A DNA stretch of 36,763 bases from NCBI RefSeq assembly GCF_903866365.1, contig NZ_CAIPNF010000050.1, positions 1 to 36,763 of the forward strand. Reading direction: 5' to 3'. Below, piece by piece: positions 1 to 7,643 of the stretch (position 1 is the stretch's first letter; every line of letters starts with the position of its first letter). The translations under genes and the position numbers were made by a program. The stretch comes from an uncultured Thiocystis sp. (lineage in GTDB: Bacteria > Pseudomonadota > Gammaproteobacteria > Chromatiales > Chromatiaceae). The notes under the pieces are model-generated. The model was not told the DNA's origin. It did no database searches and saw only the letters and a program-made list of their open reading frames with translations.

Positions 1-5
1 ACCCG

Positions 6-1340
6 ATGCCTCATCCGGATCCCGCCGCCACCCAGGTCATGCCCGTCGCCGCACGGGCCGAACACAAGATCACGCTGGATCGCATCGAGCTGGATCTGAT
101 CGCCGGCCCGGACGCGGGTCGCGAATTCAGACTGACCCTGCCGAGCATCAAGATCGGCACCGCCGCGGATAACGATGTGGTGCTGACCGATCGCACGGTC
201 TCGCGTCATCATGCCGAAATCCGGACCACCCGGGACGGGATTCTGCTGTGCGACCTGGGGTCGACGAACGGCACCTTTCTCAATGATCTGCGGGTGATGG
301 AGGCATTCCTCGAACCCGATGCCGTGTTCTCGCTCGGCGCCTCCGGAGTCCGTGTCAGACCGGGGGCCGAAGAGCATCCCTATGAGATCAGCCGGGACGA
401 TCGTCTGGGCGGGCTGGTCGGCGCCAGCGAGCCGATGCGCGAACTCTATGGACTGATCGAGGTGGTGGCGCCGACGCCGACGACCGTGCTCATTCGCGGA
501 GAGTCCGGTTCCGGAAAAGAAATGGTCGCGAACACCCTGCATGAGTTGTCTCGCCGGCAAGGCCCGCTGGTGGTCTTCGACGCCTCGGCGACAGACCCGG
601 AGATGGTGCGCAACGACCTGTTCGGGCATATCAAAGGGGCCTTCACCGGGGCTTCGGGCGCGCGGGAAGGCGCCTTTCGCCGTGCGCACGGCGGCACTCT
701 CCTGATCGACGAGATCGGGGAACTGCCGCTGGAGCTGCAACCCCGGCTGCTGCGCGTGCTGGAGAGTCGGGAGGTGCTTCCCGTGGGATCCGATCAACCG
801 ATCAAGGTCGACGTGCGCGTGCTTGCCGCGACGCACCGTGACCTCGAAGCGATGGTCGAGGAAGGCAGTTTCCGAGCCGATCTCTATTATCGGCTGTCGG
901 TCATCAGTATCCGGGTTCCGCCGCTGCGGGACATCAAGGAGGATCTTCCGTTGCTGGTGAGGAATTTCGCGGACAAGCTCGGTTTGACCTGTCGTTTGAC
1001 TCCCGAAGCCGATCAGGCGCTCATGGATTATCATTGGCCCGGCAATGCGCGCGAGCTGCGCAATGTGCTGGAACGCGCGGCGATCCTCTGCCGCGGCCGC
1101 GAGATCCGCCCCGAGCATCTGCGGCTGACGGATGGCGGGGGGCCTCAGGCGTCCGAGCCTTCTACACCACCGAGCGTTAGCGGACCGACCGCCTCCTCGC
1201 CGGCCGAACTCAAGACGCTGGAGCGGCGGATGATCGAGGAAGCGATGGCGCGCAATCACCACAACAAGACCGCCGTCGCACGCGAATTAGGCATCCCGCT
1301 CTCCACGCTCAAACGCCGGATCGCGGACTTCCGCCTCTAA
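6..1340 (+). CDS. FHA-domain sigma-54-dependent transcriptional activator
   Basis: A bacterial enhancer-binding protein that remodels sigma-54 RNA polymerase by ATP hydrolysis, with a phosphothreonine-binding FHA module as sensor. FHA spans about residues 24-118 (SRHHAEI, then DLGSTNGT). The AAA+ domain spans about 136-370 with Walker A GESGSGKE (165-172), the sigma-54 contact loop GAFTGA (211-216) and Walker B LLIDEIGE (232-239). A Fis-type helix-turn-helix lies at the C-terminus (about 405-444). There is no receiver domain, so input is probably Thr phosphorylation of a partner. The ATG is only 5 nt from the window edge and no ribosome-binding site is visible, so the true start may lie upstream. 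FHA/sigma-54 activators are common in T6SS loci, and sigma-54-like promoters precede hcp and vgrG here, so it is a candidate T6SS regulator (inference). It converges with leuA. Confidence 0.9.
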   Translation: MPHPDPAATQVMPVAARAEHKITLDRIELDLIAGPDAGREFRLTLPSIKIGTAADNDVVLTDRTVSRHHAEIRTTRDGILLCDLGSTNGTFLNDLRVMEAFLEPDAVFSLGASGVRVRPGAEEHPYEISRDDRLGGLVGASEPMRELYGLIEVVAPTPTTVLIRGESGSGKEMVANTLHELSRRQGPLVVFDASATDPEMVRNDLFGHIKGAFTGASGAREGAFRRAHGGTLLIDEIGELPLELQPRLLRVLESREVLPVGSDQPIKVDVRVLAATHRDLEAMVEEGSFRADLYYRLSVISIRVPPLRDIKEDLPLLVRNFADKLGLTCRLTPEADQALMDYHWPGNARELRNVLERAAILCRGREIRPEHLRLTDGGGPQASEPSTPPSVSGPTASSPAELKTLERRMIEEAMARNHHNKTAVARELGIPLSTLKRRIADFRL

Positions 1341-1488
1341 TCGGAGCGGAAATTTGCCGTTAAAAATCAAATTTTTATGGCTCGGCAACCCCCTTTTAGG
1401 AAACGGCGCATTGATCAGCTCAACAATTCCATTAGCGAATACCTAATTGTGTCGTTGCCGTTGTCGTTTGACTTGATTTTTCTAGTCC

Positions 1489-3159
1489 CTAAGCCGCCTC
1501 CGCGTAGTCCACCATCGCCCGCCGATTCAGGGCCGACAGCACCGCCCGCAGCGAGGCCGCCACGGTATCCCGATCGATCGCCGCCCCGGCGACCCGCTGG
1601 CCATCCAGATCGAGTTGCACATAGGCCGCGGCCTCGGCGTCCGTGCCCGCGCCGATGGCATGCTCCCGATAGTCCAGCACGCCGATCCGCCAACCGCTCC
1701 AGCGTGTCCAGGCATCGACGAAGGCCGCGATGGCGCCCTCCCCTTCCCCGCGCAGACTCCGTTCGCCATCCGGACCGCCGATGCGAACCTCGATGACATC
1801 GTGTCCGTTGCGCTCGATCCGATAACCCAACAGACGATGAGGAGCCTGATCGACGATGAAATGGGCGCGAAACAACGCCAGGATGTCGGCCGCGCTCATT
1901 TCGCCGCCGCGCGCTTCGCTCGCGCGCTGGACCAGTCGCGCCAACTCGACCTGAAGCCAGCGGGGCAGAATCAGGCCGTCATCGCGCTCCAGGACAAAGG
2001 CCACCCCGCCCTTCCCTGACTGGCTGTTGACGCGAATCACCGCCTGATAGTCGCGCCCCAGATCCTTGGGATCGATCGGCAGATAGGCCACCTGCCAGGG
2101 CTGGTCCGCGCGCTGAACGGATAGACATTTGCGGATAGCGTCCTGATGGCTGCCCGAAAAAGCGGTATAGACCAGCTCGCCCACCCAGGGATGACGGGGA
2201 TGCACCGCCAGCCCCGTGCATGCGGTACAGACGCGGACGATTTCGTCCGGATCGCCAAGATTCAGATCCGGATCGATCCCCTGACTGTACAGATTCATGG
2301 CCAGCGTCAAAAGATCGGCGTTGCCGGTGCGCTCGCCATTGCCCAGCAAGGTGCCCTCGACGCGATCCGCGCCCGCCAGCAGCGCCAGTTCCGCCGCCGC
2401 GACCGCGCCGCCCCGGTCATTGTGCGTATGCACCGACAGGATGACGCACTCGCGCCGGCGGAGATGGGTGGCGAAATACTCCACCTGATCGGCGAAGACA
2501 TTCGGACTCGCCACCTCCACGGTCGCCGGCAGATTGACGATGCTGGGCCGCTCCGGGGTTGGCCGCCAGACCTCCAGCACCGCCGCGCAGACCTCCACGG
2601 CATAGTCCGGCTCGGTCGCGGTGAAGCTCTCCGGCGAGTATTGGAAGGTCCAGCGCGTCTCCGGATAGCGCAACGACTCGCGTCGCACCCACTCCGCCCC
2701 CTGGCGCGCGAGCGCTTTCACGCCCTCGCGATCCTGCCCGAACACCCGTTCGCGCTGCACCGGCGAGGTGGAGTTATAGACATGGACGATGGCCCGCCGC
2801 GCGCCACGCAGGGACTCGAAGGTGCGCCGGATCAGCTCCTCGCGCGCCTGCACCAGCACCTGGACGGTGACGTCCTCGGGAATCCGGTCCTGCTCGATCA
2901 GGCCGCGCACGAACTCGAAATCCGGCTGGCTCGCGGCCGGAAATCCGACCTCGATCTCCTTGAAGCCAAGTTTGATCAACAAGTCCCAGAGACGGCCCTT
3001 CTGTTTGACGTTCATCGGCTCGCGCAGCGCCTGATTGCCGTCGCGCAGGTCCACGCTGGCCCAGATGGGCGCCTGCTGGACGGTTCGATTCGGCCACTGC
3101 CGGTGCGGCAGAGTCATCGCCGGGCCGGGACGGTAGCGACGGTGGTCAAAACTGTTCAT
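1489..3159 (-). CDS. leuA: 2-isopropylmalate synthase, type 2
   Basis: Condenses acetyl-CoA with 2-oxoisovalerate to 2-isopropylmalate, the first committed step of leucine synthesis, in the cytoplasm. The 556-residue length and the N-terminal stretch WASVDLRDGNQALREPM are typical of the yeast-like type-2 LeuA family rather than the shorter E. coli type. Visible features are the DLRDGNQ metal/substrate motif near the N-terminus, the HTHNDRGG metal-binding histidines in the TIM barrel, and a C-terminal regulatory domain that in this family mediates leucine feedback inhibition. The start is supported by a purine-rich ribosome-binding site (GGGAGAAGAGG) directly before the ATG. It is divergent from an Lrp/AsnC regulator across 134 nt, so local control by that regulator is likely. 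No clear terminator was seen in the 148-nt convergent gap with the FHA activator, only a weak AT-rich hairpin near 1357-1380. Confidence 0.95.
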   Translation of the reverse strand: MNSFDHRRYRPGPAMTLPHRQWPNRTVQQAPIWASVDLRDGNQALREPMNVKQKGRLWDLLIKLGFKEIEVGFPAASQPDFEFVRGLIEQDRIPEDVTVQVLVQAREELIRRTFESLRGARRAIVHVYNSTSPVQRERVFGQDREGVKALARQGAEWVRRESLRYPETRWTFQYSPESFTATEPDYAVEVCAAVLEVWRPTPERPSIVNLPATVEVASPNVFADQVEYFATHLRRRECVILSVHTHNDRGGAVAAAELALLAGADRVEGTLLGNGERTGNADLLTLAMNLYSQGIDPDLNLGDPDEIVRVCTACTGLAVHPRHPWVGELVYTAFSGSHQDAIRKCLSVQRADQPWQVAYLPIDPKDLGRDYQAVIRVNSQSGKGGVAFVLERDDGLILPRWLQVELARLVQRASEARGGEMSAADILALFRAHFIVDQAPHRLLGYRIERNGHDVIEVRIGGPDGERSLRGEGEGAIAAFVDAWTRWSGWRIGVLDYREHAIGAGTDAEAAAYVQLDLDGQRVAGAAIDRDTVAASLRAVLSALNRRAMVDYAEAA

Positions 3160-3228
3160 CCTCTTCTCCCCAATCTTGCGGATGTCTCTTCAATGGACGC
3201 AGGATAGGGAAAACGACGGGGCAGAGGA

Positions 3229-3258
3229 TTGCGAAACTCACCGGCTTCAGGATGTAAT
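3229..3258 (+). promoter_or_regulatory. Candidate sigma-70 promoter of the Lrp-family gene
   Basis: A -35-like TTGCGA (3229-3234) and a -10-like TGTAAT (3253-3258) are separated by 18 nt, and lie about 36 nt before the ATG of the Lrp/AsnC gene. The match is moderate and the site lies in the divergent gap with leuA, so it is only a candidate. Confidence 0.35.
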
Positions 3259-3293
3259 GCGCAAGCATCTGCCAATTTTGGACGCGAGCGAAC

Positions 3294-3779
3294 ATGAAAC
3301 TCGACCGCTACGATCAGCGCATCCTCGCCGAACTTCAGGCGGACGGACGCATCAGCAACCAGGATCTCGCCGAGCGCATCGGTCTGTCGCCCTCGCCCTG
3401 TCTGCGCCGGGTGCGCGCCCTGGAGGAGGCCGGGATCATCCTCGGTTATCGCGCCTGGCTCGATGCTCGCAAGCTCGGGCTGGATCTCCTGGTCATCCTG
3501 AGCATCTCCATGGACCGCCACACTCCGGAGCGGTTCGCGCGCTTCGATGCCGCCATCCAGGCGATTCCCGAGGTGCTGGAATGCCTGCTGATCACCGGTC
3601 GCGACGCGGACTATCAACTCAAGGTCGTCGCGCGGGACATGGATGCCTATCAGGATTTACTGCTCAACAGGATCACCCGCATCGAGGGCGTGGCGGGCGT
3701 GCATTCCAGTTTCGTGCTGCGGCGGGTACTGGAACGGACGAGCCTGCCGTTAAGTTCAATGAGCGCGACAAGGCCATAG
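3294..3779 (+). CDS. Lrp/AsnC family transcriptional regulator
   Basis: A feast/famine regulator that binds DNA as a multimer and senses amino acids. The 161 residues show the classic layout: an N-terminal winged helix-turn-helix (about residues 4-60, with DQRILAELQADGRISNQDLA and LSPSPCLRRV), then the RAM ligand-binding domain (about 65-150, with the VLECLLITGRDADYQLKV region). The length matches the family norm of 150-165. It starts 134 nt from the divergent leuA gene, and this adjacency suggests that leucine or branched-chain amino acid supply is sensed here; that is inference, since Lrp-family paralogues often control a neighbouring gene. The exact paralogue (Lrp, AsnC or other) cannot be named from sequence alone. 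Confidence 0.93.
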   Translation: MKLDRYDQRILAELQADGRISNQDLAERIGLSPSPCLRRVRALEEAGIILGYRAWLDARKLGLDLLVILSISMDRHTPERFARFDAAIQAIPEVLECLLITGRDADYQLKVVARDMDAYQDLLLNRITRIEGVAGVHSSFVLRRVLERTSLPLSSMSATRP

Positions 3780-3880
3780 CGAACCGACCCGCAAGACGCT
3801 GACCGGCGAATCGATGGCAGGAAAATTGCTGTATTCCAGGTAAACCCGTCATTCGCCAACCGAAGATCAGGAGCGATACG

Positions 3881-4270
3881 ATGTACACCGAACAACTTCA
3901 GACACAAATCCAGGGCCAGAATCCGCAAGAACGGGTGCGCGCCAAACGACTGCGCGGCGCCCTCACCCAGTTGTCGCTACGCGCCGAAAACGTCTTGTAC
4001 GCCCACACCCGCGGCATCAGCCAACACAACCGCTCGGACGGATTTCGCCCCGGCTACCTGCATCGCGCCAGCGGTCAGACCGCGCTTTCGCGGTTCGGCG
4101 ACGGCAGTCCCGCGCCCATTCATGTCCTCGACGGCCTGCCCTCCTCCTGGGTCATCCGCCGGGACGCCGATGGCCGGGCGATCGAGGCCAGCCCCGAGAT
4201 CGTCTCCGGTTTCATTCGCGACGGCCTCTTCTATACCCGCGAGGAAGCCATCCGGGCGGCGGCGCATTGA
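3881..4270 (+). CDS. Hypothetical protein, 129 residues
   Basis: A small soluble protein whose family I do not recognise. It has no signal peptide or membrane segment. The N-terminal half is basic and helical (residues 15-45, rich in Arg), and the C-terminal half contains WVIRRDADGRAIEASPEIVSG followed by a short helical tail. The start is well supported by AGGAG about 7 nt upstream of the ATG. It stands alone on the plus strand, 101 nt after the Lrp-family gene and convergent with the VWA gene (13 nt between stops), so it may be co-transcribed with the regulator. Codon use is like the neighbours, so it looks like a real gene, but no function can be proposed. Confidence 0.65.
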   Translation: MYTEQLQTQIQGQNPQERVRAKRLRGALTQLSLRAENVLYAHTRGISQHNRSDGFRPGYLHRASGQTALSRFGDGSPAPIHVLDGLPSSWVIRRDADGRAIEASPEIVSGFIRDGLFYTREEAIRAAAH

Positions 4271-4283
4271 CCGGAAGCGGCAA

Positions 4284-5507
4284 TCAATAGGCCGGCGCGG
4301 ACTTGTCATAGCTGAGCCCAACTCCTGCGGCCTGCTGCCGGACGGCATTGAAGATTTTGTGATCCAGCGAATCCTCCGCGCCGCCCTCGGCCTCCAGCGT
4401 TTTCTTCAGATAGTCCGCGCGCTGGGCCGACAGATCCTGAATCCGGTGACGCAGCTCCTCACGTTTGGCGGCGGACTTGGAAACCCTGTCCCGCTGCGTC
4501 TCAAGATCCAGCCCCGTCAGTGATTCGGGCAATTCGTCCGCTGGCAGTGTCGCCAGATCGACTCGTCCGCTCGCCACCTCCTCGACCAGCTCCTTTTCGC
4601 CCAGCAGACTTGCGGCACCGCTCTTGGAGGTGACGAAACCGGCACGGCGCGCGAGTGCCGCAGGTGAGGCGGCGGCTTGACTCTCCTTCGCCGCGTCGAG
4701 TTTTTCGCGCTTTTCGGCGCGCTCGACGGGCTTGCCGTAATACAGGCGTGTGTCATTGAGGTCGGCCGCCAGCGTCGCCAGCGTGTCATCGTAGGGCGTC
4801 GCGATGGCCACCGCGCTACCGGCCTGATCCACCTGGAAGTAACCGCCATCGCCGAGCTGGGCGATTTCCTTCCATTCGGTGGCCGTGTCGGACAGGTTGC
4901 CGCACTGAATGGCATTGACCCGGATGCCGCGCTCCTTCGCCTTGGCCAGGGTTTGCGGATAGGGCACGTCGTTCGGATAATCCAGGTGGGCCGGGGCGTC
5001 GCCCACCAGAAAGATCACCCGATAGGTCCGCGCATCCTGACTCCAGGCAATCCGGTTCAGCGCCTCGTCCAGCGCCTGATTCACGCTCTCGGGTCCATCG
5101 CCTCCACCCTGGGCCTGAAACTGCATCAACTCGGCCTGCACGGCGTCCAGGTCACGGGAGAGATCCACCACCTTTGTCACATAGTCGTCTCCCCGATCGC
5201 GATAGGCGACCAGTCCCATCCGAATCTCGGGCGCGGGCTGGGCGGCGGCCATGGTGGAGGCGATCGACCAGATCTTGTCCTTGGCGGCCTGGATCAGCCC
5301 CCCCATGCTCCCGGTGGTGTCCAGCACGAAGACGGCCTCGATCACCGGATGCTGACCGGCGTCGGGCAGCCCGATCTGGCCTTGCTCGGGCGATCTTGCT
5401 GGCGCCGCCGTTGCCGCCGAATTCGGGGCCGGATAATAGACCACCGCGGCGGTCGTGAGCCCGAACAGACTCAGCGCGATCAGTTTGGTTTTCAAATGGG
5501 TTCTCAT
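4284..5507 (-). CDS. Von Willebrand factor A domain protein, exported
   Basis: A 407-residue VWA protein. The chosen ATG at 5507 has a strong AAGGAGA ribosome-binding site 6-7 nt upstream and opens a signal-peptide-like N-terminus (MRTHLKTKLIALSLFGLTTA). The open frame extends further upstream, but that part reads through the end of the preceding gene. The VWA domain covers about residues 55-235 with the metal-ion-dependent adhesion motif DTTGSMG (from D63), a conserved second Thr/Asp region, and GDAPAH further on. The C-terminal third (about 290-400) is helical and charged, with a likely coiled coil. It is the last gene of a three-gene operon with a PspA-like protein and a membrane protein (16 nt gap). 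VWA domains mediate metal-dependent protein contacts; the periplasmic site and an envelope-stress role are inferred from the signal peptide and neighbours. Confidence 0.85.
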   Translation of the reverse strand: MRTHLKTKLIALSLFGLTTAAVVYYPAPNSAATAAPARSPEQGQIGLPDAGQHPVIEAVFVLDTTGSMGGLIQAAKDKIWSIASTMAAAQPAPEIRMGLVAYRDRGDDYVTKVVDLSRDLDAVQAELMQFQAQGGGDGPESVNQALDEALNRIAWSQDARTYRVIFLVGDAPAHLDYPNDVPYPQTLAKAKERGIRVNAIQCGNLSDTATEWKEIAQLGDGGYFQVDQAGSAVAIATPYDDTLATLAADLNDTRLYYGKPVERAEKREKLDAAKESQAAASPAALARRAGFVTSKSGAASLLGEKELVEEVASGRVDLATLPADELPESLTGLDLETQRDRVSKSAAKREELRHRIQDLSAQRADYLKKTLEAEGGAEDSLDHKIFNAVRQQAAGVGLSYDKSAPAY

Positions 5508-5523
5508 GGAAATCTCCTTGGAT

Positions 5524-6078
5524 TTAGTCAGACAGCGACAGACGCCGCAGCGCTCGCCTGGCGGCGCGCTCGGCAGCGTCGAAGGGATCGGTTTCCGGTT
5601 CGCGGCCACCGCGAGCGGGATCGGCGGGAATCGCGGTGAACAGCGCCTGGACCAGCAGCAAGGTCCAGACCGCCAGGAAGAGACTGCCGGTTCGCTGCGC
5701 GACCCAGATCGCGGCCAACAGCCCGACGCACGCAAGCGCCAGATCCAGCACGGCCGCCAGGGGCGTGGCGTGGAAGTAAAACGCGCGTACCGCCCACAGC
5801 AGGCCGACCTGAGTCAGAATCTGGAACCAGACGCCGGGCAGGAGCGACCAGACGAGGGCCGTGATCAGCATCCAGACGGCCACCGTCACCAGCCGCCCGG
5901 CACGCTCACGGCTGCGTCCCAACAGATAGAGCAGATAACCGCAGCCGAGCCCGATGACGATCAGGCTCAGGGCCACGCCGCGCGGGAGAATCAGGATCAA
6001 TCCGGTGTGGAAAAGCGTCGCGAGCAGCGCGGCGGCCAGCGCAATCAGCACGCCTTCTCCAAAGCTGGGCCGACTCAT
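5524..6078 (-). CDS. Multi-pass inner membrane protein
   Basis: A 184-residue hydrophobic protein with about five to six predicted membrane segments (roughly residues 9-27, 31-53, 63-84, 88-104, 106-126 and 131-149), ending in an acidic then basic cytoplasmic tail rich in Ala and Arg (PFDAAERAARRALRRL). I do not recognise a named family. It overlaps the stop of the upstream PspA-like gene by 4 nt (ATGA), a sign of translational coupling, and is followed after 16 nt by the VWA gene. The context suggests a membrane partner for the PspA-like protein, analogous in position, not in sequence, to PspB/PspC; this is inference. Confidence 0.8.
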   Translation of the reverse strand: MSRPSFGEGVLIALAAALLATLFHTGLILILPRGVALSLIVIGLGCGYLLYLLGRSRERAGRLVTVAVWMLITALVWSLLPGVWFQILTQVGLLWAVRAFYFHATPLAAVLDLALACVGLLAAIWVAQRTGSLFLAVWTLLLVQALFTAIPADPARGGREPETDPFDAAERAARRALRRLSLSD

Positions 6079-6620
6079 GACGTCATCCCCCGTTGCCGCT
6101 TGGCCTGCAACAGGGCGACCTCGACATCCGTCTCCCGCACGCCGGGCTCGGCATGGGACCAGGATTCGCTCGCGCCTCCCAGATCCGTTTCTTCCTCCTC
6201 CTTATAAAGCGCCGCCTGGGCGCGCAAGTCGGCAAGCCTGTCGGTCTGCTCGGCGAGGCGGTTGGCGCGCCGCTCGCGCTCGGAATCCAACGCGAACCGG
6301 CGGCGATGGAGCGCGGCGGATTGGCGCTCGGTCTCCAGCCGGCGCCGGATGACGGGTCGGGCGAGATCGTCCTGACCGGCCTCAAGACAGTCATCGACGG
6401 CCTCGCCGGTCTGCGTCAGAATGCGTTGCAGCGCTGACTCTTGGGCGACCAGCCGCTCGCCTTCGCGTTCCAGCCGCGCCACTGTCCGTCGCTCCTGATC
6501 CAACGCCTGCTCCATCTCGCGCACCGCCTGGGCGAGCACCAGATCCGGCGCCTCCAGACGGTCCAGCAGGGCGTGCAGATCGGCGCGAAACAGCCGCGTC
6601 AAGCGAGTCATGAATGCCAT
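6075..6620 (-). CDS. PspA/IM30-like coiled-coil protein
   Basis: A 181-residue protein resembling the PspA/IM30/ESCRT-III superfamily: an amphipathic N-terminal helix (MTRLTRLFRADLHALLDRLE) followed by APDLVLAQAVREMEQAL, then a long charged coiled coil to about residue 145. PspA-type proteins bind stressed inner membrane and preserve proton motive force. At 181 residues it is shorter than E. coli PspA (222), lacking part of the last helices, so it may be a divergent subfamily. It heads an operon with the membrane protein (4-nt overlap) and the VWA protein. It is divergent from a two-component system across 318 nt that contains a CpxR-like box and a perfect 10-nt inverted repeat. The psp name is not assigned because similarity is at superfamily level. 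Confidence 0.75.
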   Translation of the reverse strand: MAFMTRLTRLFRADLHALLDRLEAPDLVLAQAVREMEQALDQERRTVARLEREGERLVAQESALQRILTQTGEAVDDCLEAGQDDLARPVIRRRLETERQSAALHRRRFALDSERERRANRLAEQTDRLADLRAQAALYKEEEETDLGGASESWSHAEPGVRETDVEVALLQAKRQRGMTS

Positions 6621-6706
6621 CGTCTTCCCTCCGGGTTGTTTACGGGGCCTGCGACTGAAGTCTAGGGAGACTGCGCCTCAGACCGACCAGTCATGACTAT
6701 CGAGCA

Positions 6707-6738
6707 GTCGTTGTCGTATTCGGATCGTCGACAACGAC
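6707..6738. repeat. Perfect 10-bp inverted repeat in divergent promoter region
   Basis: The arms GTCGTTGTCG (6707-6716) and CGACAACGAC (6729-6738) are perfect reverse complements around a 12-nt spacer. The repeat lies 87-118 nt upstream of the PspA-like gene and 201-232 nt upstream of the response regulator. It could be an operator for a dimeric regulator or a hairpin; there is no trailing T run, so it is not a typical terminator. Confidence 0.6.
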
Positions 6739-6836
6739 AAACTTGACTCATCTGCAAGCATTTGGCGTCCACCAGCAATTTAGTGAGACCCCAGGCGGGT
6801 GCATAGACAGGTTTGCGTAAAAAGACGGCCGGATGT

Positions 6837-6852
6837 TTTACATAAGATTTAC
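6837..6852 (-). promoter_or_regulatory. CpxR-like direct repeat (GTAAA-N6-GTAAA)
   Basis: On the minus strand the sequence reads GTAAA TCTTAT GTAAA, two exact half-sites 11 bp apart. OmpR-family regulators bind direct repeats with about one helical turn of spacing, and the CpxR consensus in enterobacteria is GTAAA-N5-GTAAA with some spacer tolerance. A further GTAAA occurs on the plus strand at 6817-6821. The site lies 87 nt before the response-regulator start and 217 nt before the divergent PspA-like gene. It is a good candidate for binding by the adjacent regulator, but this is inferred from motif and position. Confidence 0.4.
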
Positions 6853-6938
6853 GAGATGCACTGGCGAGCGATGTCACCCGCGTTTAGAGTGATCGGCGTT
6901 GTTTTGAATCACCTTGGCGAGCGAGGCCAGTCATCGCC

Positions 6939-7643
6939 ATGCCCCATCGATCGCGACTTTTGATCGTGGAAGACGAAGAGCCGATCCGGGTCGGCTTGAC
7001 GGATCTCTTCGTCTACCACGGCTATGACGTGGAAACGGCCGAGGATGGCCCGAGCGGACTGACCAAGGCGCTCTCCGGCACCTTCGATCTGATCCTCCTC
7101 GATCTCATGCTCCCCGGCCTGGACGGCTGCGCCATCTGCGACCGGGTGCGCGCGGTCGATCGCGGCCAGCCGATCATCATGCTCACGGCCCGCACCGCCG
7201 ATGCCGACATCATCCAGGGGCTGCGGCTGGGGGCGGATGACTATATCGCCAAGCCCTTCTCGGTCACCGAGCTGGTGCTGCGGGTGCGGGCGGTGCTGCG
7301 TCGCAGTGGCGGACCGGACGCGGATGTCGCGCGGCTTCGACTCGGCGACCTGGAGTTGGATAGCCGCAGCCTGACCGGGCGACGCGGCACCGAGGAAATC
7401 CCCTTTACCCGCCGTGAGGTGGCGATCCTCGACTATCTGGCCACCCATGGCGAGCGGCCGGTGTCGCGCGAGGAGCTGCTGAACAAGGTCTGGGGTTACG
7501 CACGGGATTGCGGTCTGGAGACCCGCACCGTCGACATCCATATCGCCAAGTTGCGCCGCAAGATCGAGGCCGATCCCGCCGCTCCGCGCCTGCTGGTCAC
7601 GGTGCGCGGGGTTGGCTACCGACTCCTGGCCGGGGAGACATGA
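6939..7643 (+). CDS. OmpR-family response regulator
   Basis: A 234-residue two-component response regulator. The receiver domain (about residues 5-118) has the acidic pocket (VEDEEP), phospho-acceptor D55 in LILLDLMLPGLDG, the conserved Thr in IIMLTARTAD and the Lys in DDYIAKPFS. The C-terminal winged helix (about 135-230) ends with the recognition-helix and wing signature RTVDIHIAKLRRKIE and VRGVGYRL. It overlaps the downstream histidine kinase by 4 nt (ATGA at 7640-7643), so the pair is translationally coupled. A CpxR-like direct repeat lies upstream, and autoregulation plus control of the divergent PspA-like/membrane/VWA operon is plausible. The signal is unknown. Confidence 0.95.
   Translation: MPHRSRLLIVEDEEPIRVGLTDLFVYHGYDVETAEDGPSGLTKALSGTFDLILLDLMLPGLDGCAICDRVRAVDRGQPIIMLTARTADADIIQGLRLGADDYIAKPFSVTELVLRVRAVLRRSGGPDADVARLRLGDLELDSRSLTGRRGTEEIPFTRREVAILDYLATHGERPVSREELLNKVWGYARDCGLETRTVDIHIAKLRRKIEADPAAPRLLVTVRGVGYRLLAGET

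Noticed and set aside
1357-1380. Hairpin TAAAAAT-CAA-ATTTTTA considered as terminator between the FHA activator and leuA
   Set aside because: Stem is almost all A/T with no T tract after it, so it is not a convincing terminator.
2146-3207. Plus-strand open frame antisense to leuA
   Set aside because: No domain, Arg/His-rich shadow composition, fully overlapping a clear leuA.
6662-6877. 71-codon minus-strand frame before the PspA-like gene
   Set aside because: Composition is not protein-like and it runs through the regulatory inverted repeats.
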